Shown in pieces: positions 43,482 through 52,706 of a stretch of DNA of 64,000 nucleotides (its first letter is position 1; every line of letters starts with the position of its first letter). Source of the DNA: Actinomycetospora succinea (lineage in GTDB: Bacteria; Actinomycetota; Actinomycetes; Mycobacteriales; Pseudonocardiaceae); contig NZ_SNYO01000003.1 in the NCBI RefSeq assembly GCF_004363095.1, positions 434,001 to 498,000 on the forward strand, given 5' to 3'. The notes below the pieces were generated by a model, which was not told the DNA's origin, did no database searches, and saw nothing but the letters and a program-made list of their open reading frames with translations. The translations under genes were made by a program, and so were the position numbers.

Positions 43482-44087
43482 TCACAGATCAGCTCGGGCC
43501 TCTCGACGACCCTCCGCTGCGAGGTGGGACAGGATGGTGCCGCGGGCGCGGTGGGCCCGAGACTTCACCGTTCCGACGGCCACTCCCAAGAGCTCGGCGG
43601 CCTCCTCGTTCGTGAGTCCGTCGAGGTGGAGCATCTCCAGCACCAGGCGCTGGTCCCTCGGCAGCAGCGCGAGCAGGTCGGGCAGCATGGCCGCCGCGTG
43701 CTCGCGGTCGACGATCTCCAGTGAGGGGTCGCCCGGGTCGGTGCGGTCGGGCTGCTCGTGCGACTTGTACAGCTCCCCGATCGGCGTGAAGGGCCTGGCC
43801 TTGCGTCGGCGCGCGGCGCTCAGCGTCTCGTTCACGGTGATGCGGTGCAGCCAGGTCGACACCTTCGACTCACCCCTGAACGTCGCCGCGTTCGTGAGCA
43901 CGCGCAGCCACACCTCCTGCACGACGGCTTCGGGGTCTGGCTCGGACCAAGCCATCCGTCGGACGAGGGTCAGCAGTACCCGCTGGTACCGGTGCACCAG
44001 GACCGCGAGCGCGTCGGTGTCTCCGCCGACGTACTCCGCGAGCAGCTCGGCGTCGGTACGTGGGTCATCAGTGGGCTGGGTGGTCAT
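43482..44087 (-). CDS. ECF RNA polymerase sigma factor (SigE-like)
   Basis: 201 aa. Region 2: LVRRMAWSEPDPEAVVQEVW and STWLHRITVNETLSAARRRK; region 4: LTNEEAAELLGVAVGTVKSR. The spacer between the regions is long and acidic (PDRTDPGDPS). Start ATG 44087 behind GGAGG. No anti-sigma gene is next to it. Its 434-bp upstream region (44088-44521) contains the structured repeat at 44146. It may serve the host or element D; targets unknown. Confidence 0.87.
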   Translation of the reverse strand: MTTQPTDDPRTDAELLAEYVGGDTDALAVLVHRYQRVLLTLVRRMAWSEPDPEAVVQEVWLRVLTNAATFRGESKVSTWLHRITVNETLSAARRRKARPFTPIGELYKSHEQPDRTDPGDPSLEIVDREHAAAMLPDLLALLPRDQRLVLEMLHLDGLTNEEAAELLGVAVGTVKSRAHRARGTILSHLAAEGRREARADL

Positions 44088-44145
44088 GGTGGCCTCCGAC
44101 CGGGAGAAGAGGTCGGGGCTGGCGGGCCCCGGGCGGTGGGCGGAG

Positions 44146-44276
44146 GCGCTTGCTGCCTCCACCGCCCGAAGGGCGCCGAGCGGGCCGCGGAGGCTCGCGG
44201 TCAAGGGCCGGACGAAGTCCGGTCGCGCAGCGACGCGCAGCGCCCTTGACCGGGAGGGGCGGCCCGATCAAGCTCC
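44146..44276 (-). ncRNA. Candidate structured RNA element, copy 1
   Basis: Lies upstream of the ECF sigma gene. An outer stem (44200-44208 with 44242-44250, GTCAAGGGC/GCCCTTGAC) encloses two hairpins: CCGGAC-GAA-GTCCGG (44208-44222, sharing one C with the outer stem) and GTCGC-GCA-GCGAC (44222-44234). A separate hairpin GCCC-GAA-GGGC lies at 44164-44174. A diverged copy with compensating changes sits at 59516-59651. Strand is inferred from the downstream genes, both minus. Confidence 0.5.
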
Positions 44277-44521
44277 GGGGCCCTCTAGCACCGACCGCCG
44301 CGCAGCGGCGTCCACCTCGGTGCCGAAGGCACGCTCGGCCCGCCGGCCTTGAGGGAGACGATCGTGAGGGAGCGGCGACGACCAGCCGGAGATCAGGTTC
44401 TCGAGCTACGCCGACGTGTATCGAGACGCTGGGCGGGCACAGAAGGCGCGGCAGCTACCCCGCACACGACGCTGGCCGGCACATCGATGCTGAGGCGTCA
44501 GCTCATGAAGGGAACCGACCG

Positions 44522-44728
44522 ATGGGTGACATCGCCGGCAAGGTCGACAAGGCCTACGAGGACAAGACCATCGCGGAGATCGCGGACGCGCCGGTGGACG
44601 CGCTGCAGGGCGTGAGCGAGGGCGACGCCCAGAAGCTCAAGGACGCCTTCAACATCAAGACCGTCCGCGACCTGGGCACCAACAAGTACTTCCTCTGGGC
44701 CCAGTCCATCGCCAAGCTCGCCGAATAG
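44522..44728 (+). CDS. Small helix-hairpin-helix-like protein
   Basis: 68 aa. IAEIADAPVDALQGVSEGDAQKLKDAF followed by NIKTVRDLG resembles the helix-hairpin-helix fold used for non-specific DNA binding or protein contacts (alternating VxxLxGVxxxxAxxL). The ATG follows a weak GGAAC site; 68 residues without basic clusters. Its neighbour is a DNA ligase on the opposite strand. Function unknown. Confidence 0.6.
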   Translation: MGDIAGKVDKAYEDKTIAEIADAPVDALQGVSEGDAQKLKDAFNIKTVRDLGTNKYFLWAQSIAKLAE

Positions 44729-44752
44729 GCAGCCGGCCCGAGCTCCCGCCCG

Positions 44753-45766
44753 CTACGAGCGGGCGGGGGCTCGGAGCTCGTCGACGTCGCGGTCGGGCCG
44801 CAGGCCGCGCCAGCTCGGGTGGCGCAGGTGACCGTCGTCGGTCCAGCTGCGGAACCGCGCCTCGCCCACGAGCCGGGGTCTGCACCACCGCGCGGAGCGC
44901 TCCTCGGGGACGGCCGTCGTGAACGGGCTGTCGTCGACGGCGTCGGCGACGAGCTGGTCGCGCAGCCGGTCGCGGCCGGCGTGGGTGAAGCCGGTGCCGA
45001 CGTGCCCGATGTAGCGCAGGCGCCCGTCGGTCTCGGGCAGACCGAGCAGGACGGCGCCGAGGCTGCCGTGGTTGCGGCCACGGCCCGGCGCCCACCCACC
45101 GATCACTGCCTCGACCGTGCGCCAGATCGGGGTCTTGACCCAGGTCTGTGTTCGACCTGACCGGTAGGGAGCATCGCGTCGCTTCGCGAGCACGCCCTCC
45201 ATGCCGTGGGCTTCGGCGAGCTCGAGCGCGGCCGCCGGGTCGACGCCCTCGAGCCACGGCGACGTCGTCAAGCGTGGGTGGGCGTCCAGTCCCAGGCCCT
45301 CGAGCAGCCGGCGGCGCTCCTCCCAGGGCCGGTCGGCGACGGTCTCGCCGTCGAGGGCGAGCACGTCGAAGGCCACGAACGTCACCGGCACCTCAGCGCG
45401 CAGCGCGGCCGACGGCTTCACCACGCCCATGCGGAGCTGCAACCGGTCGAAGCTCGGCCGCGCCGGAGCCCCCGGGGTGGGGACCGACAGGGCCACGACC
45501 TCACCGTCCAGCGCCACCTGCCGGGTGCCGACGGTCTCGGCGAGCGCCGCCGCGAGCTCCGGGTAGGAGCCGGTCACCGCCCGCTGGTTGCGGCTGACCA
45601 GCGTCACCGCGTCCGGCTTCGCGCCCTCGACGTAGGCCAGGGCCCGCATGCCGTCCCACTTCAGCTCCAGCGCCCACCCCGGCCCGCTCGGCACCTCGCC
45701 GGCGGTGGCCAGCATCGGAGCCACGCGCGCGAGACCCGCACGCGGGGTGCTACGCGGGCGGGACAC
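44753..45766 (-). CDS. ATP-dependent DNA ligase (LigD ligase-domain type)
   Basis: Seals nicks in DNA; the stand-alone LigD-type ligase is used in actinobacterial end joining. About 337 aa. Nucleotidyltransferase motif I is LKWDGMRALAY with the AMP-binding Lys, followed by LDGEVVAL (motif III region), GMEGVLAKRRD (motif IV) and WVKTP (motif V), then an OB fold. The start is uncertain: GTG at 45766 and GTG at 45724 are possible and neither has a clear ribosome site; the frame stays open upstream to 45985. No Ku or polymerase gene is adjacent. Confidence 0.85.
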   Translation of the reverse strand: MSRPRSTPRAGLARVAPMLATAGEVPSGPGWALELKWDGMRALAYVEGAKPDAVTLVSRNQRAVTGSYPELAAALAETVGTRQVALDGEVVALSVPTPGAPARPSFDRLQLRMGVVKPSAALRAEVPVTFVAFDVLALDGETVADRPWEERRRLLEGLGLDAHPRLTTSPWLEGVDPAAALELAEAHGMEGVLAKRRDAPYRSGRTQTWVKTPIWRTVEAVIGGWAPGRGRNHGSLGAVLLGLPETDGRLRYIGHVGTGFTHAGRDRLRDQLVADAVDDSPFTTAVPEERSARWCRPRLVGEARFRSWTDDGHLRHPSWRGLRPDRDVDELRAPARS

Positions 45767-45961
45767 CGCACCGGGTCTACACCACGGCGACCGAACAGGC
45801 CCGGCCTCGACGTGCGGCTCACGCTGTCGGGTCCGGCGGCTACAACGGGCTCGGCGTCTCGAGCACCGCAGCCGGCGCCGGCCAGCACCTGGTGTGTCAA
45901 CCTGGTCGTGCCGCGCTCCCCCGCGGCAGATGCCTGGCGTCTGTCCGAAGGGAGAACTGCG

Positions 45962-46288
45962 ATGGCCAACCACCGGGACCTTCACCGGCGAGCGGAGCGC
46001 GAGGCCCAGGCCGCCGAGATGCGTCGAGCGGCCGAGAAGGTCCGCGTGCGCGGCCCCGGCGGCTTCGCCGGCCTCGACCGGGCCTCTGCCGCCGCCGTGT
46101 CCGAACTGCTCGAAGAACTCGCCTCAGGGTGGCGCGACAAGCCGACCGCACCGCGGGTCTGGGAAGCCGCGACCCGCGTCGCCGACAAGGTGCTCGGACC
46201 CGAGTTCGACCCCGCACCCCAGTTCCCCGGACCGGCCCCGGCCGGGCACGAGAACCCGAACATCCGACGAGGTCTCCTCGACGGCTGA
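45962..46288 (+). CDS. Hypothetical protein
   Basis: 108 aa, GAAGGGAGA ahead of the ATG. N-terminal basic, charged helix (HRRAEREAQAAEMRRAAEKV) then an ordered helical part (ASAAAVSELLEELASGWRD, VWEAATRVADKVLGPEF). No family recognised; overall look is of a small DNA- or RNA-associated protein. Its 5' end overlaps the possible extended ligase frame on the other strand. Confidence 0.5.
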   Translation: MANHRDLHRRAEREAQAAEMRRAAEKVRVRGPGGFAGLDRASAAAVSELLEELASGWRDKPTAPRVWEAATRVADKVLGPEFDPAPQFPGPAPAGHENPNIRRGLLDG

Positions 46289-46377
46289 CCCGAGCGCGGC
46301 GACTCCCCGCCCCCTGGAGGGGTGAGTCACGCGCGGCGCAACCGTCCACTGCCGGACGGTCGACCTAGCGTCAGGTC

Positions 46378-46569
46378 GTGACCGACACCGACGCACCTCC
46401 CACCACTCCGTCAGCGGCGACGGTGCTCGACCGGCTGCTGGCTGCCGGGCTCTCGGAGGACCGGGCTCGGAACTGGATCGCCGGCGGTGGCACGCGGGTG
46501 GACGGCGAACCGGTCACCGACCCCGCCCATCCGGCCGCGTTTCCCGCCAAGGTCACCCTCTACCCCTGA
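46378..46569 (+). CDS. Small S4-like hypothetical protein
   Basis: 63 aa with GTG start. LLAAGLSEDRARNWIAGGGTRVDGEPVTDP has the spacing of an S4 RNA-binding motif (small basic helix-turn plus GxVxVDG strand). May bind RNA. Weak ribosome site (CAGG). Followed in 13 bp by an unknown gene on the same strand. Confidence 0.45.
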   Translation: MTDTDAPPTTPSAATVLDRLLAAGLSEDRARNWIAGGGTRVDGEPVTDPAHPAAFPAKVTLYP

Positions 46570-46582
46570 GTGTTGTCCGGTA

Positions 46583-47056
46583 GTGCCGAAGCGTGACTTC
46601 CAGCTGTCGGTGCCGGGTGTCACCGTCGTGGACGTGGACGTGACCGACGCGGATGTTGCGGCGATCCCGGCACGCAACGTCCGCGTGCCACGAAGCGAGT
46701 TCGTGGCCGTGTGGCGGGCCGCTTCGGACCGGGACATCCATGATCTCGCGCACGACGGCGAGGGCTGGTACGCGGCCGGCGTGGCTGCCACGTGCCGCTG
46801 GCTCGCCACCGCGCCTTCCCGGCTGAACAACGGCCTCACCGACCCGACACCGGCCCCTGCAACGCGGCGGACGGCGCTGGCCTACGAGGAGTTGATCGAA
46901 GCGGAGTTCCTGGCCGCCGAGCGGCTCGAGGAGCGGCGGCCCGACCTGGTGCGATCACGACCCGGCTGGTGCGACGGCGTGCGGGCCACACTGCGGTGGG
47001 CGTGGCGCCGACAGGGTCCTCGACCCCTCGAGGTCGACCTGCTGACCGACAGCTGA
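46583..47056 (+). CDS. Hypothetical protein next to the relaxase gene
   Basis: 157 aa. GTG start at 46583 is chosen because PKRDFQLSVPGVTVVDVDV begins a clean strand pattern; earlier codons look random. Conserved-looking parts: RSEFVAVWRAASDRDIHDLAHDGEGWYAAGVAATCRWLA and a Trp-rich end (WCDGVRATLRWAWRRQG). No family identified. Converges with traA at a 9-bp distance, so it likely belongs to element D but is transcribed separately. Confidence 0.55.
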   Translation: MPKRDFQLSVPGVTVVDVDVTDADVAAIPARNVRVPRSEFVAVWRAASDRDIHDLAHDGEGWYAAGVAATCRWLATAPSRLNNGLTDPTPAPATRRTALAYEELIEAEFLAAERLEERRPDLVRSRPGWCDGVRATLRWAWRRQGPRPLEVDLLTDS

Positions 47057-47065
47057 CGACGCCGG

Positions 47066-50000
47066 CTATGCCTCGGCCTCGTCGAAGTCATCCACCCCGT
47101 CCTGGCTCGAGTCGTCCACCGGCTCGCCCGAGTCGTCAGAGCTCTCCAGTGCCTGGTCGCGGGCTTGCCACTGAGCGAGTTGCGCCTCGCGCTGTTCAGC
47201 TTCGGCTCTCGCGTCGGCGTCTTCGCGCGCACGCATCTCGGCGAGGGCACGGTTGGCCTTCTCGACCGCGGCCGAGGTCTCGTCGGCGGTGGGTACGCGT
47301 ACATGGTCTTCGGCAACAGGGCTCGGCTCTGACGTAGCCACCTCGCGGATGTCGAGCTCCGACGGCTCGATGTCCGTCGGCCCATCCGGCCGAGGCTCGA
47401 CCCGGTCGGTCTCGCCGTCGTGCTCCTCAGCATCAGGTTCGCGCTCGTGGAGGTCCTGTGGTCGGTTGGTCACGTCGTCCTCGGTCACGTCGCGGTGGGT
47501 CTCGTCTTCCGTGACGGCGGCCCGGTGCGCGGCGAGCCACTCCGCGGCGGTGGTGCGTTGCTCGGGCTCGGCGTCATCGGCGTGGCGGGCGGCGAGCTCG
47601 GCCTTGGCTCGCTCCGCGGCCGACCGGGTGCCAGCGGTGTGGGCCAGCCACCGGGAGCGTGCCTCGTCGAGCGCGTCGAGCTCGGTAGCTCGTGCACCGA
47701 GGGTCGCGGCGAGCGTCGACGTCTGGTCGGCTTCGGCGCTGAGCCTGTGTCGTTCGTCCGGGTCGGTGGCGGCGTCAGCTTCGGCGCGGCGGAGCTGGGC
47801 GTCCTGGTCGGCGCGCGTCGCGGCTTGGTGGGTGCCGGCGAGCTCGTTGGCCACGTAGCGGGGCGCCCAGGCCGATTCGCGCTCGTGGGCTCGCACGCGG
47901 ACGCGGAGCTGACCGTCCGACATCTCGAGTTCCTCGCGGTCGATCTCGGGACGCCCGAGCGCACGCCAGGCGGCGCGGTAGGAGGCGTAGGACTCGACCT
48001 TGCCCGGCCCGGGCGCGGGGCCGAGGGCGTCCTCGGCGTCGTCGTGGCCGCTGAGCTCGCGCCACGCGGCGACCGTGCTTGCGCGGTCCTGCCACTGGTC
48101 GCGCTCGGCGAGGGACTCGGGCACCGGGCCGATGGCGTCGGTCAGCCACGTCGGCGGCGTGGATGCGAGCTGTTCGCCGAGCTCTGTGCTGCGTCGGTCC
48201 GCCGCACCGGCCAGGGCGGTGAGGTACTGGTCCCAGTCCGCCCGCCCGGTGCTCGGGGTCCAGTCGGCCCAGCTGCGGCCGGCGGGATCGAAGGTGTGGG
48301 CGTCGCGGATGCGGCCGTGGATGACGTTGGTGAGATTGCGGGCCCCGTCGAGGGGCCGGTCGGTGACCGCTTCGCGTAGGACGTTCTCGGGGTCGTGGCC
48401 TGCGATCTCGGCGCGGCGCAGGATGCGGGTGAGCGAGGCGGCGCCGTCCTCGGCGGCGAGTCGGGCGCGGTCGTGGCCGGTGATGGTTCCCTCGGCGACG
48501 AGCTGGTCGAGCCAGCGGCTGGTGCGCTCGGTGGCGGCCAGGTGTGCGGCGTCGCTGAAGAGCTCCCCGGCGGTGCGGGTGCTGCCCGACTGCGTGGCGG
48601 ACTCGGTGGCGGTCGTGAGCGCGGAGACGGAGTCGACGCCGTCGTCGCGGGTGACGATCCCAGCCATCACGGCAACCGGATCGCGGTGCAGGGAGTGGTC
48701 CACTCGCGACCCGTCAGCGGCATCGACGGGCCCGGCGATGGTGGCCACGTGGGCGGTGTTGGACTCGCGGCCGCGGGTGAGCCCGACGTAGCTGGCGGCG
48801 CGGCTGGTGCCGGGGCCGGCGACGAGGTGGCTGGTGTCGACGGTGAGGCCTTGGGTCGCGTGGACGGTGCCGGCGTAGGCGAGCGTCACGTCGGCGTCGA
48901 CGTAGTCGCGCGGCAGCACCATCGGCTTCCCGAGGACTTCGCTGCCCTCGTTGTTGCGGCCGTGGACGGGGGCGACGGTCAGCGAGCCGTCCTCGCCGAC
49001 GGCGGTGACCCGGTAGTTCTCCCGGTTGATCGGGCCCCGTCGGTTGACGTGGTCGCCTGTGTCGGTCGTGGTGCGGTGTCCGGCGAGCTCCCAGCCGTTG
49101 CGGCGGGTGGCGACGAGGTCCCCGACGCCGGCGTGGTTGCCGTCCCGTCCGAGCACCACCCCGTGTTCCTCGACGCGTCCGAGGCGCACCAGTTCGGCGC
49201 GCAGCGCGCCGGCGAGGCGGTCGGCCTGGTCGTTGGTGTCGACAACGAGCACCGAGTGGCGCCCGGCCAGGGTGTCGGCGAGCCAGGCGCGGCTGGCGGA
49301 CGCCTCGGCGTCGTCGAGGGTGCCGGCGTCGATAAGGCGCCCGTGGCGTTGGTAGTCGCGCAGCACGGTGTTGTCGCCGTCGCGCAGCCGCAGTGACGCG
49401 GGCCCTTCCCAGTCGTCTCGGAAGCGGCGGGTCTCGGTGAGCTCGTAGCGGGCTCCGGCCTGGGCCAGCAGGTCCATCGCCCCGCCGGCCCCGACGGCGG
49501 CGAGCTGACGGTGGTCCCCGACCAGCAGGAGCTTGGCGTCAGCGGCCTCGACGTGCTCGTAGATCGCAGCAAGAGCCGTGGTGTCGGTCATCGCGGACTC
49601 GTCGACCACGACCAGGTCGCCGGCTCGCAGCCTCCACGTCGCCGCGTCGTCGACCTGGGCGCCGAGGGCGAGCCGGTCCTGGGTGTCGAGCCAGCGCTTG
49701 ACGTTGCGGGCGTCGAGTCCCTCGTCGGCGAGGACGCCGGTCGCGATCTGGCTGGTGGCGAGCCCGTAGACGCGCCCGGCGGCGGCGCCGCGGAGCTCGG
49801 GATCGGCCCAAGCTCTGGCGAGGGCGCCGACGATGAAGCTCTTGCCGGTGCCGGCGGGGCCGACGAGGGTCTCGATCCGCGCGCCGGAGGTGAGCACCCC
49901 GCGGACCGCAGCGGCCTGGTCCACGCCGAGCTCGCGCCCGGATTCCCGAACCTGACTGAGGAAGCGTTCCGCGATCGCGGATGGTGTGGCGGCGGCGTCG

Positions 50001-51535
50001 CCGCGGCGGGCGGCGGCGGTCATCGCGCGTTCGGTGTGGACGTGGTCGGGGGTGGCGTAGAGCTTCGCGCCGGGCGCGTCGTAGGCCGAACGCCCGTTGG
50101 CCAGGCGCAGCTGGTCGGGCAGGGCGTCGTCGCCAGGACGGGCAGCGTCGAGCGGGGTGGAGAGCGCGAGGCCTTCCTCGGTGAGCCAGTCCAGCAGGCC
50201 GGCGACGTCGTCGCCGTCGGTCAGGCCGAGGGTGTCGGGAAGGGCGTCGTTGATCGCGCGGGTGAGATCGGCGCGGGTCCAGGCGGCCTTGCGGGACTGG
50301 ACGTCGGCCAACGCGGTCTCAAGAACCTCCTTCGGTGACCATTCGTCGGCAGCGGGCGGGTCCTCGTCCCGGGCGGCGAGGGCGTCCTGCGCGACCGAGC
50401 GCAGGCCGCCGGCGACCTCGTCGCGCAGCTGGGCGTCGACCCTCTCGAGGAACTGGGTGCGGGTCTCACCCTCGTGGGATTTCGCTTTGCGGGTGGCCAT
50501 GGTGGCCTGGCGAGAGAGCCGATCGCGCTCGAGGCCGTTGGCCTCGCGGTCGTGGTGGGCCTCGAACTCGGCGATGAGCTCGGCGGCCTTCTCGGTGACC
50601 GCGCGGCGCCGAGACGAGAACAGGTCGGTGACCGTGTCGTCGATGCCGATGACCTCGCGTGCCTTCCCGTCGGGGCGCATCGCCATCCGGAGCCCGAGCG
50701 CGCGGGCGAGGTGTTCCTCGGTGGTTCGCTCACCGATGGCGGCCGCGGCGGGCCGGAACTTGTGGATCGCGCGGGAGTCCAGCGTGCGCCACTCGTCGTC
50801 GGTGTCGCCCGGGGCGCGGTTGAGGATCGGGTTGTGGATGTGCAGCTGCGGGTCGTGGTCACGCGAGTCGTGCTGGAAGAACGACGCCACCACCCAGCCA
50901 TGCGCGTCGACCCACCGCCCCGCGGCGCCACCGTGGTGCCCGACCCGGGCGTAGCCGGCCTTGTCCTGTAGGTACGACAGCGCAGCGTTGTTGCCCGCCC
51001 AGATGGCGTCCTCGACCGCTCGGCGGTACTCGCCCCACGCCGCCGCGGCGTCCTCGTCGCCGGCGTCGCGGGCCCTGACCTCCTCGGCCTCGAACGCTGT
51101 ATGCAGCACAGTGACGCTCTTCTGAACGCTGAACGTGGCGTCCAGGAAGGCGACGTTGTGGCGGGCCTGCTTGCCCGCCTCGACCTGGAGTTCAGCGCGA
51201 CGTTCAGCCGAGACGTCGGGCTCGCGTTCAAGCGCTGCGGCGTATAGCTCGTCCTCGGTCGCGTAGCGGCGGCCGGTGTGGCCGAGAGTCGGCACCTCGT
51301 CCCACCGCTGCGGGTCAGCGAATCCCTCGTGGCGCGGATCGAGGAAGCGCTCGTAGATCCCGCGCATGTCCTGGGCGTCGACGAGCCCGCTCAGGCCGAG
51401 CTTCTCGGCGCCGGAGCCCCACCAGCGACCAGGCGGCTCACCATCGGTGACCGCACCGGTGTAGTAGGACTCGCGGCCGGTGGCTACCTCGTTGAGGAGG
51501 TAGTCCGGCGAGTATCCGGACGAGACGCTCAGCAT
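47066..51535 (-). CDS. traA: MobF-family relaxase/helicase (TraA)
   Basis: Nicks the transfer origin, stays bound to the DNA end and unwinds the strand sent to the recipient. 1489 aa. TrwC-type relaxase domain: candidate Tyr residues at 8, 12, 24 and 25, and the metal-binding triad in HDPQLHIHNPILN (227-239). The RecD2/TraI-like helicase has Walker A GPAGTGKS (559-566) and Walker B VVVDES (642-647). The C-terminal 350 residues are charged and coiled-coil-like. ATG 51535 has GGGAGG eight bases upstream and overlaps the 99-aa gene by 7 bp. Last gene of the transfer operon. Confidence 0.93.
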   Translation of the reverse strand: MLSVSSGYSPDYLLNEVATGRESYYTGAVTDGEPPGRWWGSGAEKLGLSGLVDAQDMRGIYERFLDPRHEGFADPQRWDEVPTLGHTGRRYATEDELYAAALEREPDVSAERRAELQVEAGKQARHNVAFLDATFSVQKSVTVLHTAFEAEEVRARDAGDEDAAAAWGEYRRAVEDAIWAGNNAALSYLQDKAGYARVGHHGGAAGRWVDAHGWVVASFFQHDSRDHDPQLHIHNPILNRAPGDTDDEWRTLDSRAIHKFRPAAAAIGERTTEEHLARALGLRMAMRPDGKAREVIGIDDTVTDLFSSRRRAVTEKAAELIAEFEAHHDREANGLERDRLSRQATMATRKAKSHEGETRTQFLERVDAQLRDEVAGGLRSVAQDALAARDEDPPAADEWSPKEVLETALADVQSRKAAWTRADLTRAINDALPDTLGLTDGDDVAGLLDWLTEEGLALSTPLDAARPGDDALPDQLRLANGRSAYDAPGAKLYATPDHVHTERAMTAAARRGDAAATPSAIAERFLSQVRESGRELGVDQAAAVRGVLTSGARIETLVGPAGTGKSFIVGALARAWADPELRGAAAGRVYGLATSQIATGVLADEGLDARNVKRWLDTQDRLALGAQVDDAATWRLRAGDLVVVDESAMTDTTALAAIYEHVEAADAKLLLVGDHRQLAAVGAGGAMDLLAQAGARYELTETRRFRDDWEGPASLRLRDGDNTVLRDYQRHGRLIDAGTLDDAEASASRAWLADTLAGRHSVLVVDTNDQADRLAGALRAELVRLGRVEEHGVVLGRDGNHAGVGDLVATRRNGWELAGHRTTTDTGDHVNRRGPINRENYRVTAVGEDGSLTVAPVHGRNNEGSEVLGKPMVLPRDYVDADVTLAYAGTVHATQGLTVDTSHLVAGPGTSRAASYVGLTRGRESNTAHVATIAGPVDAADGSRVDHSLHRDPVAVMAGIVTRDDGVDSVSALTTATESATQSGSTRTAGELFSDAAHLAATERTSRWLDQLVAEGTITGHDRARLAAEDGAASLTRILRRAEIAGHDPENVLREAVTDRPLDGARNLTNVIHGRIRDAHTFDPAGRSWADWTPSTGRADWDQYLTALAGAADRRSTELGEQLASTPPTWLTDAIGPVPESLAERDQWQDRASTVAAWRELSGHDDAEDALGPAPGPGKVESYASYRAAWRALGRPEIDREELEMSDGQLRVRVRAHERESAWAPRYVANELAGTHQAATRADQDAQLRRAEADAATDPDERHRLSAEADQTSTLAATLGARATELDALDEARSRWLAHTAGTRSAAERAKAELAARHADDAEPEQRTTAAEWLAAHRAAVTEDETHRDVTEDDVTNRPQDLHEREPDAEEHDGETDRVEPRPDGPTDIEPSELDIREVATSEPSPVAEDHVRVPTADETSAAVEKANRALAEMRAREDADARAEAEQREAQLAQWQARDQALESSDDSGEPVDDSSQDGVDDFDEAEA

Positions 51536-51828
51536 TCGGACGACCTCCCGGAGATCGTCCGCGGTGGCTCTGCGAGCACGCCGGACGCGCGTGGTTCTTC
51601 CGGCCGGCCGCAGGCCGGCCCGGACCCTCGGATCGTGATGCCTAGGTGTGCGTCTTCTGATCTTTCCCTTGATCCTTTCGTTCTTGCGTCTTGTTGCTCG
51701 TGTCTTGTCGTCTGATCGGTGTAGTGATCGGTGTAGTGATCGGTGTCGGGAAGTGGTCGTGGTTCTTGCGCTTCGTCTTGGCTCTTGTTCTTGCTTGTGG
51801 TCGTGGTGATCGGCTGCGGGGTGGTCAT
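51529..51828 (-). CDS. Small polar protein upstream of relaxase
   Basis: 99 aa, coupled to the DUF2637 gene by ATGA and to traA by a 7-bp overlap, which supports translation. Very polar, with a three-unit repeat built on TDHY (encoded by 12-bp DNA repeats). No family recognised. The underlying DNA could also hold the transfer origin. Confidence 0.45.
   Translation of the reverse strand: MTTPQPITTTTSKNKSQDEAQEPRPLPDTDHYTDHYTDQTTRHEQQDARTKGSRERSEDAHLGITIRGSGPACGRPEEPRASGVLAEPPRTISGRSSEC
51602..51620. other. Hairpin near relaxase start (candidate oriT part)
   Basis: GGCCGGCC-GCA-GGCCGGCC, perfect 8-bp arms, 67 bp before the relaxase start codon. Strong hairpins beside a relaxase gene often form part of oriT; it could also be a chance GC-rich palindrome. 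The AT-richer segment next to it (51640-51800) carries tandem repeats. Confidence 0.35.
51713..51746. repeat. 12-bp tandem repeat
   Basis: TGATCGGTGTAG occurs twice perfectly and a third time for ten bases, within an AT-richer stretch upstream of traA. Could be a binding site for relaxosome proteins. Confidence 0.6.
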
Positions 51829-52700
51829 GGTCGGGCCTCGTCAGTGGTGTCGGGGTCGGTGGTGTTGATCAGGTGGAGGGGCAGCGGGCGGTCCCTCAGG
51901 CCCTTGAGCGCGGCTCCGGCGGTGCCGCGGGACACCGCGGCGGCCGCCTCGAGCTCGGTGACCGTCGGCCAGGCGCCGTGGCGCTGGGCGTGTCGCGAGG
52001 CGGCAGCCTCCGCCCGGTCGCGGGCCGGGGAGGCCGCGATCCGCGGGCGCGGGGGGTCGGCCGGGCCGTTCTCCGAGGCGCGGTCTCCGGCTGCTCCGGC
52101 CGCTCCGGCCGCGTCGTTCGGCGACGGTTCTATCGGCGTCCGGAGCCCCTCGGGCTGAACGCCCGGCGTGGTGAACGGTTCGGTCTGAACGCTCGTGGAC
52201 TGAACGACCGCCGAGTCGAATGGGTCGTCGCGCGCTGGTACCGACTGACCAGCGTGCTTCCCATCCGCGGGTTCGGCGGAGGCGAGGAGGTAGAGCAGGT
52301 GCGCGACCACGGCCGCCGCGACGGCTGGCCACGCGCCGACCCCGAAGCGCAACGCAGGTGCGACCTCGACGGTGGGGCCGCCGGCAAGGTAGGCGGCCTG
52401 GGCGAGCCCGGAGAGGCCCGCGGCGATCACCACCACGGCCCAGGCGTAGCGAGCGGCGCCCTCCCGCAGCCGCACGGTGGAGCTGTAGGCGACCAGCGCG
52501 AGGCCATCGGTGATCAGCGGGTAGAGCCACGCGATCCCGGTCGGCACCCGTGCTGCGACGGCGACCTCAAACAGACCGTGGGCAGTGGCGATAGCGGCGC
52601 CGAGCGCGACCGCCAGTCCCGGTAGCCAGAGCAGCGCGCCCTTCCCGCGCCCACCTCCTCGGCCTGCTCCGGTCGGTGCACTCGGTGCGGTCTCGGCCAT
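51825..52700 (-). CDS. DUF2637 membrane protein (SpdB-like)
   Basis: 291 aa. Four hydrophobic helices in residues 22-142 (LLWLPGLAVALGAAIATAHG to AAVVAHLLYLLAS) match DUF2637, found in actinobacterial plasmids and ICEs near transfer genes. The cytoplasmic half ends in a helix-turn-helix-like segment (PTVTELEAAAAVSRGTAGAALKG). Perhaps links DNA to the membrane during transfer or spread. Start 52700, six bases from the upstream stop. Confidence 0.8.
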   Translation of the reverse strand: MAETAPSAPTGAGRGGGRGKGALLWLPGLAVALGAAIATAHGLFEVAVAARVPTGIAWLYPLITDGLALVAYSSTVRLREGAARYAWAVVVIAAGLSGLAQAAYLAGGPTVEVAPALRFGVGAWPAVAAAVVAHLLYLLASAEPADGKHAGQSVPARDDPFDSAVVQSTSVQTEPFTTPGVQPEGLRTPIEPSPNDAAGAAGAAGDRASENGPADPPRPRIAASPARDRAEAAASRHAQRHGAWPTVTELEAAAAVSRGTAGAALKGLRDRPLPLHLINTTDPDTTDEARP

Positions 52701-52706
52701 GGCGCC

